DNA of 64,000 nt, taken from assembly GCF_003260995.1 (NCBI RefSeq), contig NZ_CP030040.1, positions 2,961,176 to 3,025,175 on the forward strand, read 5' to 3'. Under the pieces are notes generated by a model that saw only the letters and a list, made by a program, of their open reading frames with translations, was not told the origin of the DNA and did not search any database. The position numbers were made by a program, and so were the translations under genes. This stretch comes from Acetobacterium sp. KB-1 (GTDB taxonomy: Bacteria > Bacillota > Clostridia > Eubacteriales > Eubacteriaceae). How positions within the stretch are numbered: the first letter of the stretch is position 1; each line of letters starts with the position of its first letter. Below, in pieces: positions 23,074-31,652 of this stretch.

Positions 23074-26000
23074 GTGAGTGATATGGCGGGTCAGGATAAT
23101 TCAGGGTTGGTAAAACAGAATAAATTATTTGAAGCTTTTTTTGAAATGGTACCGGATCTTTTGTTTTTAACGGATGCACAGGGGATAATTCTGGAATATC
23201 GGGCAAAAAAAGCCTCGGATCTTTACATCCCGCCAGAAGCATTTATAAACAAAAAAATCAATACTGTTTTGCCGGCGAATGTCAATGACTTATTTACCCA
23301 TGCCATGCTAATGGCCAGAACGACAGGTCAAATGCAGACCTTTGAGTATGATTTGTCCAATTCCGATGGGAAGCATCACTTTGAATGTCGCTTAAGTTGG
23401 TTGGCTGAAAGTGAAAATTTTGTGGAAGTGATTCGGGATATATCCGAGCGCTATCAGATGGAGGAAGATCTTAAGAATGCTCGAAAATTGTTAGAACAAC
23501 GTTTAGTGGAACGTGAAGTCGAGCAAAAATTTATTGTTGACCAACTTTATCTTCATACCCAGCTGATTCGAGAAATCAGTCAGATGGAGTCGGGGATCAA
23601 TGGTGATATTAATCGGTTTGCAAAAGAAATAACTGAGCTTTTGGGTAATCGCCTGGAAACGGATCGGGTTTCTATCTGGCAATATAAAAATGAAATGACA
23701 ATGATGGAATGTCTGGACCTTTATGTAAAAAAAGAAAAAACCCACATCCGAAAAATGACGATGAACATGGTCGATCAGCCGCTGACATTTGAGCATCTCA
23801 TCAAAAACAGATATATGATTGTTGATAAAGAATCGGCTGAACCGCAGGAAAAGGATTACTGGCAGGCTTATATGAAACCGTTAGGTGGAACCACTCTACT
23901 GGTTTGCAGTATTTTATGCAATGGCAGGTCGATTGGTTCGATTGGCTTTATGCATGTAAATAAAAACCATGCGTGGGGAAGTGACGAGATCACCTTTAGC
24001 TGTCATATTGCTGATCAAATCGGAACGGCTTTTTTAAACCAGGAACGCATTGAGATTACAAAGGCACTGCGCCAAAGTGAAGCTTTTTTAAATCGTGCGC
24101 AGGAGGTTTCAAAAACTGGACACTGGCATTTTGACATCAATGCGAACAATTTGACCTGGTCTAATGAAACCTATCGTATTTTTGGTGTCGATATGGGGAA
24201 GCCGCAAACCTATGAAACGTATATGGATCTTGTCTATCCAGAGGATCGTAATAAAATCGCTGAAACTTGGCAGGAAAAATCGGTGCAGGGTCGGTCGTTT
24301 ACCATACTTCATCGAATTATTTCAGGGGATGAAGTGCGCTGGGTGGAAGAACGATCAGAATTTGAGTTTGATTCTGATGGCGCGCCTGTCGCCAGTTGGG
24401 GAACCGTTGCTGATGTAACCGAGAAGATGAAATATCTGGAGGAATTGGAGAGTTATCAGAAGCATCTTGAGGAAATGGTTGTTTCTCGCACTACCGAGTT
24501 GGAAATGGCAAAACTTGAAGCAGAAGCTGCCAGTCAGGCAAAAAGTTCGTTTTTATCTAATATGAGTCATGAAATTCGAACGCCTATGAATGCAATCATC
24601 GGCCTGGCTCATCTAATTAAGCGTGATCCTCTAACCATGCGGCAGGAGGAACAGCTTGGTAAGTTGACCGAGGCAGCGAATCACTTGTTGCAGATCATAA
24701 ATGATGTGCTGGATCTTTCGAAAATAGAGGCCGGAAAAATGCGAATGGATGCCCATGATTTTGAGCCCGACCGGGAAATCAACAGCGTGTGTAATATTTT
24801 GGGTGATCAAGTGGCTAAAAAAAATCTCAATTTACTGGTGGATGTTGATCATATTCCGACGGTTTTGCGGGGAGATTCGGTTCGCTTTGGACAAATTTTG
24901 CTTAATCTAATGAGCAATGCAGTGAAATTTACTGAAACAGGGTGCATCAAGGTTGTGGCCCGGATTATGAAGCAGGAAAAAAAACAGATTCGACTGCGGT
25001 TTGAAGTGTGGGATACTGGGATTGGGATGTCAAAAGAACAGCTAAAAAACCTGTTCCAGGATTTTGTCCAGGCTGATGAATCAATGACCCGTTTGTATGG
25101 GGGAACTGGTCTGGGGTTGGCGATTAGCTATCGTTTGGTAAAATTTTTAGGTGGGGAAATTGGGGCTAAAAGTGAGCTGGGTCAGGGAAGTCAGTTCTGG
25201 TTTGAGTTGCCCTTTGAAATATCGACAGCGCTTCCTAAAAATAGAATCAGCATGAAATCTTCGAAGGAAATGCGGGTTCTGGTGATTGATGACATGCCAG
25301 AAGCCCGGGATCTGATGATCAGTATGCTATCTGATTTTGGAATCCAGTGTGAGGCGGTCAGTTCGGGAAGTGAAGGATTAGCCGCGGTGGTGCAAGCTGA
25401 CCAGATGATGAACCCCTATCGACTGGTATTGATGGATCTCAAAATGCCGGTTATGGATGGTATTGACACAGCACTGATGCTTCAATCGCTGGAACTGAAA
25501 ACCAGGCCGACAGTTTATCTGATTACCGGCTATGGCAATCAGATATCCTATGAAGAAGCGCAGCGTGCCGGAATCAGCCGGATTCTGATCAAACCGATGA
25601 CACCATCAACCCTTAATGATGCATTAATGGAACTGCTTGAAAATAATCGCGTATCAAAGATGCCATCATCGCTAAACGAATTAGAGGATCATTTGAAAAC
25701 TTACGAGCAGATGAGGATACTGATTGTTGAGGATAATCTGATTAATCAGGAAATTGTCGGGCAGCTTCTGGAACCCTTTAAACTTGTGATTGAGTTAGCC
25801 CAAAATGGTCAGGAAGCAATTGATAAAATTAAACAAGCTAAGTTTGATTTGATTTTGATGGATGTTCAGATGCCAGTAATGGATGGGTTGGAGGCGACGG
25901 CACGGATTAGAGCGATGCCGGGTTGGGAAACGGTACCTATTTTAGCGATGACGGCCAATGCTTTTGAAGAAGATCGGCGTCTTTGTATTGAGGCAGGGAT

Positions 26001-26757
26001 GAACGACCATCTGGTAAAACCGGTGGAACCGGAGATTTTATACAAATGTTTGATCAAGTGGCTGCCGATAAAAAAAACTGAAGGTGAAAATGAAGCGCCA
26101 GAAAATAGTGATAAAAATGAAACACCGAGAAAGAATTCATTAGCAGAACGAGAGCAACAGAATCGGTTAGAAGTCCTTTGGCAGGTGGAAGGATTGAATG
26201 TGGAAGCTGGTCTGAAAATTCTTGGTGGTGATGCCGCCGTCTATTTGCGGTTGATCCGGCAGTTTGGTCAAAAATGTCAGACGGACGCAACAAATCTCCT
26301 GAAGCAGGTGTCCGAGCAGGATGACCAAAGCATTATGCAAACGGCTCATTCAATTAAGGGTGTGGCTGGAAATTTGGGTGCTGAAAAAATACAGGAGCAG
26401 GCGGCTGAATTGGAACAGACAATAAAGGCCCAGTCGTTAAACGATCAATCTGAGAAGTTAATTAATAACTTTGTCGCAGAATTAAGACATTTTGCGGATG
26501 CTTTGCCGAGAGAAAGAGTTTTCTCCGAGAACCAACAAAATGACAAAGGAAACGATGCTCAAATTGATACAATTAAGAACAAGTTGGCAGTTTTGCTTGA
26601 AAATAATGACACTGACGCTGATGATTTATTTGAGAAGCACAAAGACTTGTTGATTGTTAACTTAGGCGATGCGGGATTTGATCTGGAAAGACAGATTCAT
26701 GAATTTGATTACCAGGATGCTCTGAAGACTTTGCGACAGGTTCAAAAGAAAAAATGA
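23074..26757 (+). CDS. Hybrid sensor histidine kinase (PAS-GAF-PAS-HisKA-HATPase-REC-REC-HPt)
   Basis: 1227 residues, with no transmembrane segment seen. Order: PAS (about 15-135), GAF-like region (about 170-325), PAS (about 335-450), coiled coil, HisKA with His499 in NMSHEIRTPMNA, HATPase (NLMSNAVKF, GTGLGLAIS), receiver 1 with Asp788, receiver 2 with Asp930, and HPt with His1092 (TAHSIKGVAGN). All phosphorelay residues are present. The likely final acceptor is the neighbouring HD-GYP response regulator. Start GTG 23074, with AGAAGGGG upstream. The cytoplasmic GAF/PAS layout suggests an internal ligand or redox signal. Confidence 0.92.
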   Translation: MSDMAGQDNSGLVKQNKLFEAFFEMVPDLLFLTDAQGIILEYRAKKASDLYIPPEAFINKKINTVLPANVNDLFTHAMLMARTTGQMQTFEYDLSNSDGKHHFECRLSWLAESENFVEVIRDISERYQMEEDLKNARKLLEQRLVEREVEQKFIVDQLYLHTQLIREISQMESGINGDINRFAKEITELLGNRLETDRVSIWQYKNEMTMMECLDLYVKKEKTHIRKMTMNMVDQPLTFEHLIKNRYMIVDKESAEPQEKDYWQAYMKPLGGTTLLVCSILCNGRSIGSIGFMHVNKNHAWGSDEITFSCHIADQIGTAFLNQERIEITKALRQSEAFLNRAQEVSKTGHWHFDINANNLTWSNETYRIFGVDMGKPQTYETYMDLVYPEDRNKIAETWQEKSVQGRSFTILHRIISGDEVRWVEERSEFEFDSDGAPVASWGTVADVTEKMKYLEELESYQKHLEEMVVSRTTELEMAKLEAEAASQAKSSFLSNMSHEIRTPMNAIIGLAHLIKRDPLTMRQEEQLGKLTEAANHLLQIINDVLDLSKIEAGKMRMDAHDFEPDREINSVCNILGDQVAKKNLNLLVDVDHIPTVLRGDSVRFGQILLNLMSNAVKFTETGCIKVVARIMKQEKKQIRLRFEVWDTGIGMSKEQLKNLFQDFVQADESMTRLYGGTGLGLAISYRLVKFLGGEIGAKSELGQGSQFWFELPFEISTALPKNRISMKSSKEMRVLVIDDMPEARDLMISMLSDFGIQCEAVSSGSEGLAAVVQADQMMNPYRLVLMDLKMPVMDGIDTALMLQSLELKTRPTVYLITGYGNQISYEEAQRAGISRILIKPMTPSTLNDALMELLENNRVSKMPSSLNELEDHLKTYEQMRILIVEDNLINQEIVGQLLEPFKLVIELAQNGQEAIDKIKQAKFDLILMDVQMPVMDGLEATARIRAMPGWETVPILAMTANAFEEDRRLCIEAGMNDHLVKPVEPEILYKCLIKWLPIKKTEGENEAPENSDKNETPRKNSLAEREQQNRLEVLWQVEGLNVEAGLKILGGDAAVYLRLIRQFGQKCQTDATNLLKQVSEQDDQSIMQTAHSIKGVAGNLGAEKIQEQAAELEQTIKAQSLNDQSEKLINNFVAELRHFADALPRERVFSENQQNDKGNDAQIDTIKNKLAVLLENNDTDADDLFEKHKDLLIVNLGDAGFDLERQIHEFDYQDALKTLRQVQKKK

Positions 26758-26780
26758 CAATGCTAAATACCTGGGAAAGA

Positions 26781-26800
26781 TTTGTGAAGTTGTTCACAAA
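26781..26800. promoter_or_regulatory. Crp-like palindrome
   Basis: TTTGTGAAGTTGTTCACAAA is a perfect inverted repeat of 8-base arms and contains TGTGA-N6-TCACA, the spacing of Crp sites. It lies 23 bases after the kinase gene and about 92 bases upstream of the -35 of the polyamine promoter, so it may be an activator site for that promoter or a hairpin in the kinase message. No T run follows it. Confidence 0.4.
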
Positions 26801-26891
26801 GAATTAAAAGTTTAGAATGACAGATAAACATTTAAAGTGCTTAAGAGTCGTGGCGATTATGTTAGAAACCGGTTAAATTTGCAAATATTTC

Positions 26892-26920
26892 TTGATTTTC
26901 ACAATTTTTTATAGTACAAT
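26892..26920 (+). promoter_or_regulatory. Promoter of the polyamine operon leader
   Basis: TTGATT (26892-26897) and TACAAT (26915-26920) with a 17-base spacer. Transcription would start near 26927, giving a leader of about 470 bases before speD. Confidence 0.65.
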
Positions 26921-26926
26921 TCGACT

Positions 26927-27341
26927 CGAATGACAGAAATAGATTTATGTCTATTTGGCGTATTCATAAGCAAAATTTATGGATACAGCAAAGAATTATT
27001 TTGACCATTTTTTTATCTGAATAACTCGGGGATAAAGAAATAAAATGCCATACGGACAGCTAGGTCAAATGCCGATTGGCAACTTTCGTTGCCTTATTGA
27101 TTGAGTATTAGCTCAAATTTTATAAGTTGGTTACTTAAAACCGTGTGCGTTTTTGCACATCACACTTGTGAAACAATCAATAAGAGTAGTAAAAGTAAGT
27201 TCTTGCTATATAGACTCTAATTTCTGCGTTTTGGATCATTAAATAGACGGTGCGGTCATGCGCTCGTTTAATACAAATCAGTAGAAATAAACTCAAGTGG
27301 ATGAACAGCAGATGCTGATGGATCACTTGGGTTTTTTGTTT
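26927..27341 (+). ncRNA. Long structured leader of the polyamine operon, unclassified (candidate riboswitch/attenuator)
   Basis: Between a promoter and speD lies about 470 bases without a convincing ORF but with clear RNA structure: a wobble-paired stem GTATTCATAA/TTATGGATAC (about 26960-26986); hairpin GGCAAC-TTTC-GTTGCC (27078-27093); a long-range 11-bp perfect pairing (27093-27103 with 27174-27184) enclosing smaller hairpins such as TGTGC/GCACA; and finally an intrinsic terminator (27291-27341). CACTTG at 27163-27168 is complementary to CAAGTG in the terminator's 5' arm, so an antiterminator is possible. I do not recognise a known riboswitch class. Confidence 0.6.
27291..27341 (+). terminator. 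Attenuator-type terminator before speD
   Basis: ACTCAAGTG (27291-27299) pairs with CACTTGGGT (27324-27332, G-U wobble included), with inner hairpin CAGCA/TGCTG, followed by GTTTTTTGTTTT. It sits about 54 bases upstream of the speD start, inside the operon leader, so it should decide whether the operon is transcribed. Confidence 0.82.
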
Positions 27342-27394
27342 TATTAAATCATTACAGCACAATTACAATGCAAAAAATGGAAACGGGGTGGATT

Positions 27395-28189
27395 ATGGAT
27401 AATAAATTAAAGTTGAATGGTTTTAACAATTTGACAAAATCGTTGAGTTTTAACATTTACGATGTATGCTATGCCAAGAGCGAGCGCGAACAACGGGACT
27501 ATATTGCCTATATTGATGAGCAGTATAACTCGGACCGCTTAACTAAAATTTTATATCGTGTTACTGAGATGATTGGGGCCCGGGTGCTCAACGTATCCAA
27601 GCAGGATTATGATCCTCAGGGGGCGAGCGTCACCTTTTTAATTGCCGAAGAAACCTTTTTAAGAGAATATCGGGAAGACTCTGTTAAACAGACCGATTTA
27701 CAGGGCGATACGGTGGTGGCCCATCTGGATAAAAGCCATGTAACGGTCCATACTTATCCGGAATATCATCCGGACACTTCTATTGCTACCTTTCGGGTGG
27801 ACATTGATGTGGCTACTTGTGGCGAAATTACGCCTCTGAGCACTCTGGATTTTCTGATTGGCAGTTTTGATTCGGACATTATTACCATGGATTATCGGGT
27901 CCGGGGATTTACCCGGGATGTCAGCGGAAAAAAACTCTTTATGGATCATAAGATCACCTCAATCCAGGATTATGTTGATGATAAAACACTAAAGGAATAT
28001 GACGCCATTGATATTAACGTTTATCAATCCAATCTTTTTCATACTAAGATGATGTTAAAAGAAATCATCCTCCAAAATTATCTCTTCAATACGGATGCTT
28101 ATGAGCTGCCGCCACGAACGCGGCTACAGATTACCGAAAACCTGCGTCGCGAAATGATCGAAATTTTCAGCGGTAGTAACGTGTATTAA
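27395..28189 (+). CDS. speD: S-adenosylmethionine decarboxylase proenzyme
   Basis: 264 residues from the ATG at 27395, close to the length of the E. coli-type (class 1A) enzyme. The self-cleavage site that creates the pyruvoyl group is [12 protein letters not shown], with Ser114. The enzyme makes decarboxylated SAM, the aminopropyl donor for SpeE, encoded in the same operon. The upstream in-frame ATG (27368) is less likely, since GGGGTGG lies at the right distance from 27395. It is the first gene after the terminator-bearing leader. Confidence 0.93.
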   Translation: MDNKLKLNGFNNLTKSLSFNIYDVCYAKSEREQRDYIAYIDEQYNSDRLTKILYRVTEMIGARVLNVSKQDYDPQGASVTFLIAEETFLREYREDSVKQTDLQGDTVVAHLDKSHVTVHTYPEYHPDTSIATFRVDIDVATCGEITPLSTLDFLIGSFDSDIITMDYRVRGFTRDVSGKKLFMDHKITSIQDYVDDKTLKEYDAIDINVYQSNLFHTKMMLKEIILQNYLFNTDAYELPPRTRLQITENLRREMIEIFSGSNVY

Positions 28190-28240
28190 CAAATAAGCGA
28201 CTAATTGTTGCCAGTTTTTATGCAGACGATGATCCGGATT

Positions 28241-28297
28241 GTAGGGGCGGGTATTACCCGCCCGGAAATTTGGCGGGTGGTTGATAACCGCCCCTTG
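28241..28297. repeat. REP-like two-hairpin palindromic element
   Basis: GTAGGGGCGGGTATTACCC and the following CGCCC form one GC-rich hairpin (28244-28263); GGCGGGTGGTTGATAACCGCC forms a second (28272-28292). The borders AGGGGCGG and CCGCCCCT are mutually inverted. A related single-hairpin copy is at 31590-31613. The GC richness contrasts with the surroundings, as for dispersed REP/BIME-like repeats. Confidence 0.7.
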
Positions 28298-28368
28298 AGT
28301 TATTTAAACAGCCGCTGCCTATTATTGCTGCTAAGCTGCTGTATTCAGATTAGGGAAGGAATAAAAAC

Positions 28369-29823
28369 GTGCCAAAATTAAATCAGGAACGGATGCCGAT
28401 ATTGGCGGCACTTAATGAGTTTAAGAGAAATCGGCTGGTGCCCTTTGATGTGCCCGGCCATAAACGGGGCAAGGGAAATCCCGAATTAACGGAGTTTTTA
28501 GGGGAACGTTGTATGACGCTTGATGTCAATTCGATGAAGCCGCTGGATAATCTTTGCCATCCGGTTTCGGTGATCAAAGAGGCTGAGGAACTGGCGGCGG
28601 ATGCCTTTGGGGCCAAGCAGGCGTTTTTTATGGTCAATGGCACAACATCTGCCGTTCAGACGATGGTGCTGTCGGCCTGTAAAAAAGGGGAAAAGATTAT
28701 TCTGCCCCGAAATGTCCACCGCAGCGTCATTAATGCGATGATCCTGGGTGGAGCTATCCCGGTTTATGTAAATCCCGAAACCAACCATGAAATCGGTATT
28801 TCATTGGGGATGACCCTTGTAGCGGTAGAAGAAGCGATCCGGGAGAACCCCGATGCCAAAGCGATCTTAGTCAACAATCCCACCTACTATGGGGTTTGTT
28901 CAAACCTGAAAGCGATCACCGAACTGGCTCACGCCGCCGGTATGCTGGTGCTGGCGGATGAGGCCCACGGTACCCATTTCTATTTTGGCGAAAATATGCC
29001 CATCAGTGGGATGGCGGCGGGAGCGGATATGGCATCGGTCAGTATGCATAAATCCGGTGGGTCGCTGACTCAAAGCTCCTTTTTACTCGTGGGTGAGGGC
29101 ATGAACGCTGGTTATGTGCGCCAGATTATCAATCTGACCCAGACCACCAGCGGTTCCTATCTGCTGCTTTCCAGCCTCGATATTTCGCGCAAAAATCTGG
29201 CGGTGAATGGCAAACAAATCTTTGCCAAGGTAACTGAAATGGCCCAATATGCCCGGGATGAAATTAATCAGATCGGTGATTACTACGCTTACTCGAGAGA
29301 GTTGATTAACGGCGATACTGTTTATGACTTTGATGCCACCAAGCTGTCGATTAATACCCTTCATGTCGGTCTGGCTGGAATTGAAGTGTATAGTATTCTT
29401 CGTGATGAATACGACATTCAGGTGGAATTTGGCGATGTCGGCAATATTCTGGCCTATATTTCAGTGGGAGACAGTCGGCGGAATCTGGAACGTCTGGTTT
29501 CAGCTCTGGCCGAAATTCGTCGGATCTATAAAAAAGATAAGGCTGGGATGCTGCAATATGAATACATTAACCCCGCGGTGGCTGTCGCCCCTCAGGAAGC
29601 CTTTTATGCCGATAAGGAAGCCTTACCGCTGGAAAAAAGCGGCGGTCGGATCTGTAGTGAATTTGTAATGGCTTATCCGCCGGGGATTCCGATTCTGGCA
29701 CCCGGGGAAAGAATTACGACAGAAATTCTTGACGCCATTGAATACCTAAAAGATAAGGGCTGTTTTTTAACCGGTCCCGAAGATATGGAAATAAAAAATC
29801 TCAATGTGCTAAAGGAGGATTAA
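28369..29823 (+). CDS. speA: Arginine/lysine/ornithine decarboxylase, probably arginine decarboxylase
   Basis: A 484-residue PLP enzyme of the Orn/Lys/Arg decarboxylase class (Bacillus SpeA length). N-terminal VPFDVPGHKRGKG, ADEAHGTHFYFG with the PLP-contacting Asp and His, and SMHKSGGSLTQSS with Schiff-base Lys228. The C-terminal region has PPGIPILAPGERIT. The presence of agmatinase in the operon indicates arginine as substrate (agmatine to putrescine); lysine decarboxylase is the alternative. Start GTG 28369 with GGAAGGA upstream. Confidence 0.85.
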   Translation: MPKLNQERMPILAALNEFKRNRLVPFDVPGHKRGKGNPELTEFLGERCMTLDVNSMKPLDNLCHPVSVIKEAEELAADAFGAKQAFFMVNGTTSAVQTMVLSACKKGEKIILPRNVHRSVINAMILGGAIPVYVNPETNHEIGISLGMTLVAVEEAIRENPDAKAILVNNPTYYGVCSNLKAITELAHAAGMLVLADEAHGTHFYFGENMPISGMAAGADMASVSMHKSGGSLTQSSFLLVGEGMNAGYVRQIINLTQTTSGSYLLLSSLDISRKNLAVNGKQIFAKVTEMAQYARDEINQIGDYYAYSRELINGDTVYDFDATKLSINTLHVGLAGIEVYSILRDEYDIQVEFGDVGNILAYISVGDSRRNLERLVSALAEIRRIYKKDKAGMLQYEYINPAVAVAPQEAFYADKEALPLEKSGGRICSEFVMAYPPGIPILAPGERITTEILDAIEYLKDKGCFLTGPEDMEIKNLNVLKED

Positions 29824-30675
29824 ATGGAACTATGGTTTTCAGAAAAACATACCCCCAGCGTCAAATTTTCCATTCAGGTGGATCGTCAGCTTTACTGCGG
29901 ACAAAGTGAATTTCAGCGGATTGATGTCTTTGACTCCAAAGAATTTGGCCGTTTTTTAACCCTGGACGGGTTTATGATGCTGACCGAAAAAGATGAATTT
30001 ATCTATCATGAAATGATGGTGCACATTCCCATGGCGGTTCATCCCGCTCCGAAAAAGGTGTTGATTATCGGCGGCGGTGATGGTGGTGCCATCCGCGAGC
30101 TGGTGCGTTACCCTTCGGTTTTACACATTGATCTGGTCGAAATTGACGAGCTGGTGGTGGAAGTCTGCAAAACGCATCTGCCCCAAACCGCCTGCTGCTT
30201 TGCCGATGAGCGGTTAACGGTCCATTATCAGGATGGTCTGAAATTTATTCGCCGTTGTGAAAATGAATATGACCTGATCATTGTCGATTCGACCGATCCC
30301 TTTGGTCCTGGCGAAGGCCTGTTTACCAAAGAGTTTTATGGTAATTGCTATAAGGCACTAAAAGAAGACGGGATCATGGTCAATCAGCACGAAAGTGCAT
30401 TTTATCTGGATGATGCCGTGGCGATGCAGCGGGCCCATAAGCGCATTGTCGAGTCCTTTCCGATCAGCCGGGTCTATCAGGCTCACATCCCCACCTATCC
30501 CTCAGGACACTGGCTGTTTGGCTTTGCCTCAAAAAAATACCATCCAATTGAGGACTTAAAGGCCGTGAAATGGAATGCCCTGGGTTTTAAAACCCGCTAT
30601 TATAACACCCGGTTGCATGTGGGGGCCTTTGCTTTGCCAAACTATGTGGAGGAACTGTTAAAAGATGTTGAATAA
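29824..30675 (+). CDS. speE: Spermidine synthase (aminopropyltransferase)
   Basis: 283 residues. N-terminal beta domain (MELWFSEKHTPSVKFSIQ), SAM-like nucleotide-binding loop IIGGGDGGAIRE, DLVEIDELVVEVCK, the catalytic region LIIVDSTDPFGPGEGLF, and HESAFY. It transfers an aminopropyl group from decarboxylated SAM to putrescine. The start is three bases after the speA stop, with AAAGGAGG inside the speA end; the end overlaps speB by 11 bases. Confidence 0.93.
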   Translation: MELWFSEKHTPSVKFSIQVDRQLYCGQSEFQRIDVFDSKEFGRFLTLDGFMMLTEKDEFIYHEMMVHIPMAVHPAPKKVLIIGGGDGGAIRELVRYPSVLHIDLVEIDELVVEVCKTHLPQTACCFADERLTVHYQDGLKFIRRCENEYDLIIVDSTDPFGPGEGLFTKEFYGNCYKALKEDGIMVNQHESAFYLDDAVAMQRAHKRIVESFPISRVYQAHIPTYPSGHWLFGFASKKYHPIEDLKAVKWNALGFKTRYYNTRLHVGAFALPNYVEELLKDVE

Positions 30676-31513
30676 AAATATTGAGACTTTTTTAGGTTGT
30701 GACAACGACTATGGAGAATCGGGCATTGTCGTTTTTGGCGCCCCCTTTGATTCCACCACATCCTTCCGTCCCGGTACCCGTTTTGCCAGCAAAACGATGC
30801 GGGGGGAATCCTACGGATTAGAAACCTACAGCCCCTATCAGGATAAGGATCTGGAAGATTTAGCTATTTTTGACGGCGGTGATCTGGAGCTCTGTTTTGG
30901 TGATACCCAAAAGGCGCTGGCAGTGATTGAAAGTTATACCACCCGGGTATTAAGAGATGAAAAGACCCCAGTGATGATTGGCGGTGAGCATCTGGTGACC
31001 CTGGGAGCAGTTCGGGCAGTGGCCCGGAAATATCGGGATCTCCATGTGATCCATTTTGATGCCCATGCTGATCTGCGCGATGATTATCTGGGGGTGACCC
31101 TGTCCCATGCGACGGTGCTGCACCGGGTCTGGGATTTAATTGGCGATAACCGGATCTATCAATTCGGGATTCGCTCAGGCGAACGCAGTGAGTTCCAGTG
31201 GGGCAAAGATCACGTCATCACCCAGAAATTTAATTTTAATGGTCTGGCTGAAGTGGTCAAAAAACTACAGGGCAAGCCAGTCTATTTCACCCTCGATCTG
31301 GATATATTAGATCCGTCCGTTTTTCCAGGCACCGGTACCCCGGAGCCTGGCGGTGTCGGTTTTTTAGAGCTGCTTGAAGCGATCCAAAAAATCGGAGAAC
31401 TGAATATTGTCGGTTGTGATATTGACGAGTTATCGCCGGTCTATGACCAGAGCGGTGCTTCCACTGCGGTGGCCTGCAAGGTGTTGCGGGAACTCTTATT
31501 GGTAATTGGCTAA
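30665..31513 (+). CDS. speB: Agmatinase (ureohydrolase)
   Basis: 282 residues of the arginase/agmatinase family. The binuclear Mn site is visible in IGGEHLVTLG, HFDAHADLRDDYLG and TLDLDILDP, and EPGGVGFLELLEAI follows. It converts agmatine to putrescine and urea, completing arginine-to-putrescine conversion with SpeA. The start lies inside the end of speE. Confidence 0.92.
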   Translation: MLNKNIETFLGCDNDYGESGIVVFGAPFDSTTSFRPGTRFASKTMRGESYGLETYSPYQDKDLEDLAIFDGGDLELCFGDTQKALAVIESYTTRVLRDEKTPVMIGGEHLVTLGAVRAVARKYRDLHVIHFDAHADLRDDYLGVTLSHATVLHRVWDLIGDNRIYQFGIRSGERSEFQWGKDHVITQKFNFNGLAEVVKKLQGKPVYFTLDLDILDPSVFPGTGTPEPGGVGFLELLEAIQKIGELNIVGCDIDELSPVYDQSGASTAVACKVLRELLLVIG

Positions 31514-31589
31514 TCGTTGTGGATGATCACCGATAGGCAAAAGGACAAACACTCTCTTCACCATTAAGATAGCGTGTAATGATAGAATA

Positions 31590-31613
31590 GTAGGGGCGAG
31601 CATTGCTCGCCCG
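31590..31613. repeat. REP-like palindromic hairpin
   Basis: GTAGGGGCGAGCATTGCTCG and the following CCCG form a perfect 8-bp GC-rich stem (31594-31601 with 31605-31612). It shares GTAGGGGCG...CGCCCG with the element at 28241 and lies in the other large gap of the same operon, between speB and the dehydrogenase gene. Confidence 0.7.
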
Positions 31614-31652
31614 AACTTTGATAGTACTTATAAATAACAGGAGGAACAAATT

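Noticed and set aside
26927-27341. Known classes (T-box, lysine, SAM-I, c-di-GMP, ykkC) for the polyamine leader
   Set aside because: The landmark sequences of these classes that I know were not found. A covariance search could still reveal a known class.
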